From NCBI GenBank assembly GCA_030151505.1, contig JASLDQ010000047.1, positions 1-6,871 on the forward strand: a DNA stretch of 6,871 bases, given 5' to 3'. Below the pieces are notes generated by a model, which saw nothing but the letters and a program-made list of their open reading frames with translations, was not told the origin of the DNA and did no database searches. This document shows, in pieces, positions 1 through 5,553 of the stretch. A program made the translations under genes and the position numbers. How positions within the stretch are numbered: the first letter of the stretch is position 1; each line of letters opens with the position of its first letter. The DNA is from Chromobacteriaceae bacterium (lineage in GTDB: Bacteria > Pseudomonadota > Gammaproteobacteria > Burkholderiales > Aquaspirillaceae).

Positions 1-464
1 AAGTTGTTGATGCCTTCGGTGGCGATGGCGAAGTCGGCTTCGCCGGCGACGACCATCTCGCAGATCTGGGTCGGGCTGCCCTGCTTGATCCGCAGCTGGA
101 CCTTGTCGTACTTGGCGCGGAAGGCCGCCACCGCGCGCGGCAGCGCGTAGCGGGCCTGGGTGTGGGTGGTGGCGATGGTGAGCGAGCCTTCTTCCTCGTG
201 GGCGAATTCGTCGCCGACGCGCTTGAGGTTCTTGGCTTCGCGCAGGATGCGCTCGGAAATCGCCAGTACCTGCTTGCCGGGTTCGGACACGGCGACCACG
301 CGCTTGCCGTTGCGGATGAACACCTGGATGCCCAGTTCGTCCTCCAGCAGGCGAATCTGTTTGGAGATGCCGGGCTGCGAGGTGTGCAGCTTTTCGGCTG
401 CTTCCGATACGTTCAGTCCCTGCTTGGCCACTTCGACCAGATAGCGCAGCTGCTGCAGTTTCAT
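1..464 (-). CDS. cysB: CysB, LysR-type regulator of sulfur assimilation (N-terminal part, cut by window edge)
   Basis: This is a transcriptional regulator that in its family activates sulfate-uptake and cysteine-biosynthesis genes when sulfur is limiting, with N-acetylserine or O-acetylserine as inducer. The start is ATG at 464-462, and 154 complete codons are visible before the window ends. Residues 1 to about 60 form the winged helix-turn-helix, with the signature HTSQPGISKQIRLLEDELG at about 27-45. The effector domain begins near residue 93. The motif ATTHTQARYALP places Thr100, Thr102 and Gln103 exactly where E. coli CysB has its ligand-binding residues. GSPTQI (129-134) and ADFAIATE (143-150, with Thr149) also match. 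These residues separate CysB/Cbl from other LysR proteins. CysB is preferred to Cbl because the gene lies divergently beside cysH, its expected target. No frame damage is seen. The C-terminal half lies outside the window. Confidence 0.93.
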   Translation of the reverse strand, partial: MKLQQLRYLVEVAKQGLNVSEAAEKLHTSQPGISKQIRLLEDELGIQVFIRNGKRVVAVSEPGKQVLAISERILREAKNLKRVGDEFAHEEEGSLTIATTHTQARYALPRAVAAFRAKYDKVQLRIKQGSPTQICEMVVAGEADFAIATEGINN

Positions 465-626
465 GACCCTGGGTCTCCCTGATTTGAATTGTTCGCCCGG
501 TGGAGAATGTTGGCGCAAGCGCTAATAACTACACACGATTAAATCCTAACACAATATTCTTTTGTCGATCTAAGAGGGTGTGGATAACATGCCGGCGTAT
601 CCCCCGTCTGGAATATAAGGAAGGCG
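465..626. promoter_or_regulatory. cysB-cysH divergent intergenic regulatory region
   Basis: This 162-bp region separates the starts of divergent cysB and cysH and must hold control elements for both. Its middle (about 523-590) is clearly more AT-rich than the flanking genes. It contains an imperfect dyad at 510-525 and a cysH Shine-Dalgarno run AAGGAAGG at 617-624, just before the ATG at 627. I could not assign convincing -35/-10 pairs. GATAAC at 583-588 is only a weak -10 candidate for cysH. A weak -35 would be expected if transcription depends on CysB, as is known for cys promoters. The regulatory role is inferred from gene arrangement and base composition. Confidence 0.6.
510..525. promoter_or_regulatory. 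Imperfect 16-bp dyad, candidate regulator site
   Basis: The sequence TTGGCGCAAGCGCTAA is an inverted repeat with 7-bp arms around a 2-bp centre. Six of the seven arm positions pair perfectly and the seventh (512/523) is a G:T mismatch. It lies 46 bp from the cysB start and about 100 bp from the cysH start. That position would suit a LysR-type regulator repressing its own gene and activating the divergent one. It is not an exact T-N11-A motif, and CysB sites are poorly conserved, so the assignment to CysB is a guess. Confidence 0.35.
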
Positions 627-1313
627 ATGAGTCTGCAAGACAAGATAGCCGCCGCCCGCGCGCTGCTGGCCGAGATCGCCGCGAGCCATTCGCCTGCGGT
701 GCTGGCCAACAGCCTGGGCGCCGAAGACATGGTGCTTACCGATCTGATCGCCCGCGACGGGCTGGCTATCGGGAGCTTCAGCCTCGACACCGGCCGCCTG
801 CCGGCCGAAACCTACGAGCTGCTCGGCCAGCTGGCCGAACGCTACCCGACCCACCCGGTGCAGGTGTTGTTCCCCGAGGCCGCCACCACCGAGCAGTATG
901 TGCGGGTGTACGGCATCAACGGCTTCTACGACAGCGTCGAGGCGCGCAAGGCCTGTTGCCAGGTGCGCAAGCTCGGGCCGCTCAAGCGCGCGCTGGCGGG
1001 CAAGACCGCCTGGATCACCGGCCTGCGCCGCGAGCAGTCGCCGACCCGGCAGGACCTGGCCGACCGCGGGTTCGACGCCGACAACGGCCTGATGAAATTC
1101 AATCCGCTGATCGACTGGACCGAGAAGGACGTGTGGGCGTACATCCGCGAATACGGCGTGCCGTACAATGCCCTGCACGACCGACACTATCCGTCGATCG
1201 GGTGCGCGCCCTGTACCCGGTCGATCAGCGTCGGCGAGGATGTTCGCGCCGGGCGCTGGTGGTGGGAAAACCCGGAATCCAAAGAGTGCGGCCTGCACGT
1301 CAAGAAGCCGTAA
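627..1313 (+). CDS. cysH: CysH, iron-sulfur APS (phosphoadenylylsulfate-type) reductase
   Basis: CysH reduces adenylylsulfate (or PAPS) to sulfite with thioredoxin in the cytoplasm, the first reductive step of sulfate assimilation. The protein has 228 residues. The nucleotide-binding segment NSLGAEDMVL lies at about 29-38 and the DTGRLPAET motif near 54-62. The four [4Fe-4S] cysteines are present as a pair Cys110-Cys111 and as Cys193-x-x-Cys196. The catalytic cysteine is in ECGLH near the C-terminus (Cys221). This complete cysteine set marks the APS-reductase type found in many proteobacteria and plants; the enterobacterial PAPS reductase lacks the cluster. The ATG at 627 is supported by AAGGA at 617-621. 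The gene ends in TAA. It lies divergent from cysB and 99 nt before cysI, in the usual sulfate-reduction order. No defects are seen. Substrate preference (APS or PAPS) is inferred from the cluster motif. Confidence 0.95.
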   Translation: MSLQDKIAAARALLAEIAASHSPAVLANSLGAEDMVLTDLIARDGLAIGSFSLDTGRLPAETYELLGQLAERYPTHPVQVLFPEAATTEQYVRVYGINGFYDSVEARKACCQVRKLGPLKRALAGKTAWITGLRREQSPTRQDLADRGFDADNGLMKFNPLIDWTEKDVWAYIREYGVPYNALHDRHYPSIGCAPCTRSISVGEDVRAGRWWWENPESKECGLHVKKP

Positions 1314-1320
1314 CGGCAAC

Positions 1321-1343
1321 CGGGGCGCCAAGGCCGCGCCCCG
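1321..1343 (+). other. GC-rich hairpin between cysH and cysI
   Basis: An 8-bp perfect stem, CGGGGCGC paired with GCGCCCCG, encloses a 7-nt loop, starting 8 nt after the cysH stop codon. No T-tract follows, so it does not fit a strong intrinsic terminator. It could stabilise the 3' end of cysH mRNA, partly reduce read-through into cysI, or have no role. The 99-nt gap (1314-1412) holds nothing else I can identify. Confidence 0.4.
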
Positions 1344-1412
1344 CTTCGCATCTCCATCCTTCGCGCCGCTTGCCGTTGTTCCTTAAGAGTCACCCATTCC
1401 GAGTCACGCCCT

Positions 1413-3071
1413 ATGTACCAGTACGATGATTTCGACCGCCGCCTCGTGCGCGAGCGCGTCGCCCAGTTCCGCGACCAGACGCAGCGCTATCTGGCCGGCG
1501 AGCTGTCCGAAGACGACTTTCGCCCGCTGCGGCTGCAGAACGGGCTGTACGTGCAGCGCCACGCGCCGATGTTGCGGGTGGCGATTCCCTACGGCGAGCT
1601 GAACAGCCGGCAGATGCGCGTGCTGGCCGAGATCGCCCGCGACTATGACCGCGGCTACGGCCATTTCTCCACCCGGCAGAACCTGCAGTACAACTGGCCG
1701 GCGCTGGAGCGCGTGCCCGACATTCTGGCGCGTCTGGCCGACGTGGACATGCACGCGATCCAGACCTCCGGCAACTGTATCCGCAACACCACCACCGATC
1801 AGTTCGCCGGCGTGGCCGCCGACTAACTGATCGATCCGCGTCCCTACTGCGAGATCATCCGCCAGTGGTCGACCCTGCACCCGGAATTCGCCTTCCTGCC
1901 GCGCAAGTTCAAGATCGCGGTCAACGGCGCGGTCGAGGACCGGGCGGCGAGCTGGTTCCACGACGTGGGCCTGCATGCGGTGAAGAACGCCGCCGGCGAA
2001 GTCGGCTTCAAGGTGATCGTCGGCGGCGGGCTGGGGCGCACCCCGATGGTGGGCAGCGTGATCCGCGAGTTCCTGCCGCTGCCGCATCTGCTGACTTATC
2101 TGGACGCGGTGCTGCGGGTCTACAACCGCTTCGGTCGCCGCGACAACAAGTACAAGGCGCGGATCAAAATTCTGGTCAAGGCGATGACGCCGGAAGGCTT
2201 CGCCGCCAAGGTCGAGGACGAGTGGCTGCACCTGAAGGATGGTCCGGCCACGCTGCCGGCCGCCGAAGTGGCGCGCATCGCCGCCCACTTTGCCCCGCCG
2301 GCCTACGAGGCGTTGAGCGCCAACCCGCCGGAGCTGGCCGACAAGCAGGCGGCCGATCCGGCCTTTGCCCGCTGGCTGCTGCGCAACACCATCGCGCACA
2401 AGGTGGCCGGTTATCGCGCCGTCACGCTGTCGCTGAAGGCGCATGGCGCCGCGCCGGGTGACGCAACCGCCGAGCAGCTGGATCTGGTGGCGGACTGGGC
2501 CGAGCGTTTCGGCTTCGGCGACATCCGCGTCAGCCACGAGCAGAACCTGATTTTGCCGGACGTGCGCGAGCGCGAGCTGTACGAGCTGTGGCAGTTGGCC
2601 CGCGCGGCCGGGATGGCGACGCCGAACATCGGGCTCCTGACCAACATCATCAGCTGCCCGGGCGGGGATTTCTGCAGTCTGGCCAATGCCAAGTCCATTC
2701 CGGTGGCGCAGGCGATCCAGGCGCGTTTCGACGATCTCGATTACCTCGAGGACATCGGCGAGCTGGACCTGAACATTTCCGGCTGCATGAACGCCTGCAG
2801 CCACCACCATGTCGGCCACATCGGCATCCTCGGGGTGGATAAGAGCGGCGAGGAGTGGTACCAGGTGACGCTGGGCGGCGACGCCGGCAACGACGCGTCG
2901 CTCGGCAAGGTGATCGGTCCGTCGTTTGCGCGGGCACAGATGCCGGATGTCATCGAAAAGATCATCCGCACCTATCTCGACGTCCGGCGCGACGGCGAGC
3001 GTTTTATCGATACCTTGCGTCGCACCGGCGCCGATACTTTCAAGGAGCGGGTCTATGTCAAGGCTGATTAA
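1413..3071 (+). pseudogene. cysI: Sulfite reductase hemoprotein CysI, interrupted by an in-frame TAA
   Basis: In this family CysI reduces sulfite to sulfide by six electrons, using siroheme coupled to a [4Fe-4S] cluster. Read across the stop, the gene spans 552 codon positions, a normal length. Residues 1-137 hold the first ferredoxin-like half-domain (LQNGLYVQRHAPMLRVAIPYG, then YGHFSTRQNLQYNW) and SGNCIRNTTTDQFAG. Codon 138 (1824-1826) is TAA, and the same frame resumes at once with LIDPRPYCEIIRQWS and FLPRKFKIAVNGA. The C-terminal half has the cluster and siroheme ligands Cys415-x5-Cys421 and Cys458-x3-Cys462. The truncated product of 137 residues would lack all ligands. The first GTG (1965) after the stop has no evident ribosome site. 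Start ATG 1413 fits the family N-terminus MYQYDDFDRRLVRERVAQFR, though its Shine-Dalgarno is poor. The family assignment is firm. Whether the stop is real or a sequence error cannot be decided here. Confidence 0.85.
1824..1826 (+). other. Premature ochre (TAA) codon in cysI
   Basis: The local reading is GCC GAC TAA CTG ATC GAT CCG CGT CCC. From memory, relatives read Asp-Glu-Leu-Ile-Asp-Pro-Arg-Pro at this point, so a GAA glutamate codon changed by one G-to-T transversion at 1824 is the simplest origin. No insertion or deletion is needed, because frame and homology are intact on both sides. TAA also ends cysH, the full cysI frame and the ompA-family gene in this window, so it is read as stop in this organism. 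Confidence 0.9.
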
Positions 3072-3531
3072 GGACGGGCAGGTAAGCGCCGACGACTGGA
3101 CGCTGGTGCGCGACGTGGAGGCCGGCTTGCCGGCCGGCGACGTGATCGTTCCGCTGGCGTTCTGGCTGCAGCAGCGCGACGCGCTCGCGCTGCATGCCGG
3201 CCGGGTCGGCGTGTGGTTGGCGCCGGATGACGAGCTGGAAAATCTGGCCGGCAGTGTTGCGAAATTGTTACTTATTGCCGTGGATTTTCCACAGTTTGTC
3301 GACGGTCGAGGCTACAGCATGGCCAGACTGTTGCGTGAACGCCACGGATTTTCGGGCGAGTTGCGTGCAATCGGCGATGTTACGCGCGACCAGCTGTATT
3401 ACCTGGAGCAGGTCGGTTTCGATGCCTTCCTGCTGCGGGACGGCGAACGCGCGGATGAGGCTCTGGCCGGTCTGCGAGCCTTTTCTGGCGGTTATCAGGC
3501 CACTTGGCGGCGTTTGCCGCGTTTTGCCTGA
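3055..3531 (+). CDS. DUF934 family protein, CysI-associated
   Basis: This is a 158-residue soluble protein of the DUF934 family, which is regularly encoded directly after this type of CysI in beta- and gammaproteobacteria. Its biochemical role is unproven; suggestions of an oxidoreductase or electron-transfer accessory rest on context. Visible features are an N-terminal strand MSRLIKDGQ, the segment GDVIVPLAFWLQQRDAL near 31-47, LLLIAVDFPQFVDGRGYSMARLLRER near the middle and DQLYYLEQVGFDAFLLRDGE in the C-terminal third. There are no cysteines, signal peptide or membrane helix, so it does not look like a cluster or heme protein. The start ATG 3055 lies inside the end of cysI (17-nt overlap), with AGGAG at 3043-3047 seven bases upstream. 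This suggests translational coupling. The premature stop in cysI could reduce its expression through polarity. The gene itself is intact. Confidence 0.85.
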   Translation: MSRLIKDGQVSADDWTLVRDVEAGLPAGDVIVPLAFWLQQRDALALHAGRVGVWLAPDDELENLAGSVAKLLLIAVDFPQFVDGRGYSMARLLRERHGFSGELRAIGDVTRDQLYYLEQVGFDAFLLRDGERADEALAGLRAFSGGYQATWRRLPRFA

Positions 3532-3565
3532 GATGTTTGACATATAGGGAATGACGCCTTCCTGA

Positions 3566-3587
3566 ATTGCCTATGGCAATGTTTTTT
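3566..3587 (+). terminator. Rho-independent terminator of the cysH-cysI-DUF934 block
   Basis: A 6-bp perfect stem, ATTGCC with GGCAAT, encloses a 3-nt loop and is followed after one base by six T residues, with more T-rich sequence to 3594. It lies 34 bp after the DUF934 stop and before the ompA promoter. The stem is short and only half GC, so the strength is uncertain. Confidence 0.68.
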
Positions 3588-3641
3588 GTGTTTTACTGCG
3601 CCGGAGCATCCGGAACCGGTCAAACCCGCATGGTTGCTTGA

Positions 3642-3671
3642 TTGACAGCGGATCGGGCTCAAACCTATATT
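3642..3671 (+). promoter_or_regulatory. Sigma-70 type promoter of the ompA-family gene
   Basis: A perfect -35 hexamer TTGACA (3642-3647) and TATATT (3666-3671, one mismatch to the -10 consensus) are separated by 18 bp. Transcription would start near 3678-3680, giving an untranslated leader of about 100 nt. A near-consensus promoter suits an abundant envelope protein. The rest of the 246-bp gap (3532-3777) holds the preceding terminator and this leader. Confidence 0.75.
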
Positions 3672-3777
3672 AGCGTTGGCTGTATCCAGTGCTTTGAAGT
3701 TGAGCCAATTTGGTGCAGTGCGCTGGTACTATGAGAAATAGGTAAATTCCTTACAGAGAGATGAAAAGGGTAACCGA

Positions 3778-4431
3778 ATGAAAACCACCAACAAATTCAA
3801 GCTGGGCGGTCTGATGGGCGCACTGGTGCTGTCGCTGTTCGCTGCGCAAGCCCATGCTTCCAAGGAAGGCTACGCTGCCGACCAAGCCACCGATGCTGTC
3901 ACCCGCAACAACTACGGCGAATGCTGGCACACCAACTACTTCGACAAGGCCAAGAACGGTCTGGTCGAATGTGGCGATGCCGAAGCCGCCAAGAAGGCCG
4001 CTCCGGTTGCTGCTGCTCCGGTCGTGGTGAAGGAAAAGCTGACCCTGAACGCCAACGTGCTGTTCGGCTTCGACAAGGCCGTGCTGACCGAACAAGGCAA
4101 GAAGGAACTGGCCGTGGTCGGCGACAAGATCAAGTCCAAGGGCGCCAAGCTGCAAAGCGTCGCCGTGACCGGTCACACCGACTACCTGGGTAGCGACAAG
4201 TACAACCAGGCTCTGTCCGAGCGCCGCGCCAACGCCGTGCGCAACTACATCCTCGCCAATGGCGTGGCCGCCGAAAAGGTGACCGCCGAAGGCAAGGGTA
4301 AAACCGAAGCCAAGATGACCGCCGAATGCCAAGCCAAGAAGTTCAAGAAGCGTGACGCCCTGAAGGCTTGCCTGGCCCCGGATCGCCGCGTCGAAGTGGA
4401 CATCGCCGCTGTGGAAGAAGTCACCAAGTAA
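3778..4431 (+). CDS. OmpA-family peptidoglycan-binding protein, RmpM (class 4)-like
   Basis: This periplasmic envelope protein should anchor the outer membrane or its porins to peptidoglycan, as RmpM does in Neisseria. It has 217 residues. Residues 1-27 are a signal peptide with basic N-end, hydrophobic core and AHA cleavage site. There is no beta-barrel. A short N-terminal segment follows with NNYGECWHTNYFDKA and VECGD (Cys49, Cys65), as in RmpM. An Ala/Pro/Val linker (about 70-85) leads to an OmpA C-terminal domain from residue 88. LFGFDKAVL, GHTDYLGSDKYNQALSERRA and PDRRVEVDI are its hallmarks. Asp135 and Arg150 match the diaminopimelate-binding pair. Cys184 and Cys198 probably form a disulfide. 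ATG 3778 has AAAAGGG at 3764-3770. Dominant GAA, AAG and CTG codons suggest high expression. It is monocistronic, with its own promoter and terminator. The closeness to RmpM is from memory; the domain is certain. Confidence 0.93.
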   Translation: MKTTNKFKLGGLMGALVLSLFAAQAHASKEGYAADQATDAVTRNNYGECWHTNYFDKAKNGLVECGDAEAAKKAAPVAAAPVVVKEKLTLNANVLFGFDKAVLTEQGKKELAVVGDKIKSKGAKLQSVAVTGHTDYLGSDKYNQALSERRANAVRNYILANGVAAEKVTAEGKGKTEAKMTAECQAKKFKKRDALKACLAPDRRVEVDIAAVEEVTK

Positions 4432-4484
4432 GCCGGATCATCGGCTACTGTGCCGCTGCTGGCCTGTCCAGAAGCGCTTCCCTG

Positions 4485-4511
4485 AAAGCCCCGCCAGAGT
4501 GCGGGGCTTTT
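4485..4511 (+). terminator. Rho-independent terminator after the ompA-family gene
   Basis: A 10-bp perfect stem, AAAGCCCCGC with GCGGGGCTTT, encloses a 6-nt loop and runs into four T residues (4508-4511). The A-run on the other side could let it work on the opposite strand too, but no gene converges here. It lies 54 bp after the stop codon and before the ribF promoter. A 10-bp palindrome GAAGCGCTTC at 4471-4480 sits just upstream, with no assigned role. Confidence 0.88.
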
Positions 4512-4561
4512 CGCATCCACGGTCAGCACGGAACGAGCCGCCATCAATATCCGGCGCAAAC

Positions 4562-4591
4562 TTTACGCCCCCCGCGTCCGCTCGCTACAAT
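4562..4591 (+). promoter_or_regulatory. Likely sigma-70 promoter of ribF-ileS
   Basis: TTTACG (4562-4567, four of six matching the -35 consensus) and TACAAT (4586-4591, five of six matching the -10) are separated by 18 bp. They are placed after the upstream terminator and 26 bp before the ribF ATG. Transcription starting near 4598 would leave a leader of only about 20 nt, so no riboswitch fits before ribF. Confidence 0.6.
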
Positions 4592-4617
4592 CCCGTGTTT
4601 TACAAGCGTTTACGGCG

Positions 4618-5553
4618 ATGCAGGTTTTCTTCGGCGAGCGCGCCGGGCCGCACGGCCCCTGTGCGCTGACCATCGGCAATTTCGACGGCGTCCATCTCGG
4701 GCACCAGGCCATCCTGCGCGATTTGCGGCGCGAGGCCGACGCACGCGCCTTGCCGGCAGCCCTGCTGACCTTCGAGCCGCATCCGCGCGAATTCTTTTCC
4801 GCCGGTGATCCGCCCGCCCGGCTGGCGACCCTGCGCGACAAGCTCGCGGTGCTGGCGGCCACCGGGCTGGTCGATCGCGTGCATGTCTACCGCTTCAACC
4901 GCGCCTTCGCCGCCCTGGGGCCGGATGCCTTCATCGACGAAGTGCTGGTGCGCCAGCTCGATACCCGCTTCCTGCTGATCGGTGACGACTTCCGCTTCGG
5001 TTGCCGCCGCGCCGGCGATTTTGCCCGGCTCGCCGCCTGTCCCGCCTTCGAGACCCGCGCGATGCCGACCGTCGAGATCGACGATGCCCGTGCGTCTTCC
5101 AGCGCCATTCGCGACGCGCTGGCGGCCGGCCGGCTTGACCGCGCCGAACGTCTGCTGGGTCGGCCCTACCAGCTGTCCGGCCGGGTCATGCATGGCAAGA
5201 AGCTCGGCCGCACCATCGGTTTCCCCACCGTCAACGTCCACCTGCCGCACCGCAAGCCGGCCCTGCAGGGCGTGTTCGCGGTGGAGTGCGATACGCCGCA
5301 CGGCACTTTCGCCGGCGCGGCCAGTCTGGGCAAGAATCCAACTGTCGACGTCGGCGACCAGTACAAGCTCGAAGTCCACCTGCTCGACTACGACCACAGC
5401 GATCTCTACGGCCAGCGCGTCGTGGTCCGCTTTCTGCACAAACTCCGCGACGAAGCAAAGTATCCGACGCTCGAGGCGCTGATCGACCAGATCCGTGCCG
5501 ACGTTGCCGCCACCCGCGCCCTGATCACGAACCTACCCCGGAATCCCGCATGA
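4618..5553 (+). CDS. ribF: RibF, bifunctional riboflavin kinase / FMN adenylyltransferase (FAD synthetase)
   Basis: RibF phosphorylates riboflavin to FMN and then adenylylates FMN to FAD in the cytoplasm. The protein has 311 residues, the usual length. The N-terminal nucleotidyltransferase domain shows [12 protein letters not shown] (19-30, with the His26/His29 nucleotide-binding pair), [10 protein letters not shown] near 50 and the SSSAIR loop at 160-165. The C-terminal flavokinase domain shows [11 protein letters not shown] (197-207), [13 protein letters not shown] and the segment [15 protein letters not shown], which carries the catalytic glutamate region. The ATG at 4618 gives the standard N-terminus, but its Shine-Dalgarno is weak. 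The last bases overlap the ileS start as ATGA, so the two are probably co-transcribed and translationally coupled. The ribF-ileS pair is a widespread proteobacterial arrangement. No defects are seen. Confidence 0.96.
   Translation: MQVFFGERAGPHGPCALTIGNFDGVHLGHQAILRDLRREADARALPAALLTFEPHPREFFSAGDPPARLATLRDKLAVLAATGLVDRVHVYRFNRAFAALGPDAFIDEVLVRQLDTRFLLIGDDFRFGCRRAGDFARLAACPAFETRAMPTVEIDDARASSSAIRDALAAGRLDRAERLLGRPYQLSGRVMHGKKLGRTIGFPTVNVHLPHRKPALQGVFAVECDTPHGTFAGAASLGKNPTVDVGDQYKLEVHLLDYDHSDLYGQRVVVRFLHKLRDEAKYPTLEALIDQIRADVAATRALITNLPRNPA

Noticed and set aside
500..1429. Plus-strand open frame in another phase across cysH
   Set aside because: Arg/Pro/Ala-rich translation without motifs, while the 627-1313 frame carries all CysH residues.
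1824..1826. Programmed read-through or recoded amino acid at the cysI TAA
   Set aside because: TAA is not a selenocysteine or pyrrolysine codon. It serves as the true stop of cysH, full-length cysI and the ompA-family gene here, and no recoding hairpin was recognised just downstream.
1404..2819. Long open frame on the minus strand opposite cysI (471 codons)
   Set aside because: It has low-complexity Ala/Arg/Gln/Val-rich composition and no family resemblance, and it mirrors the third-position GC bias of cysI. It is an antisense shadow.
3285..3293. DnaA-box-like TTTTCCACA inside the DUF934 gene
   Set aside because: It has one mismatch to consensus, lies within conserved coding sequence and has no second box close by.
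3731..3745. Mini-frame ATG AGA AAT AGG TAA in the ompA leader
   Set aside because: Four codons with no ribosome site; expected by chance in AT-rich leader sequence.
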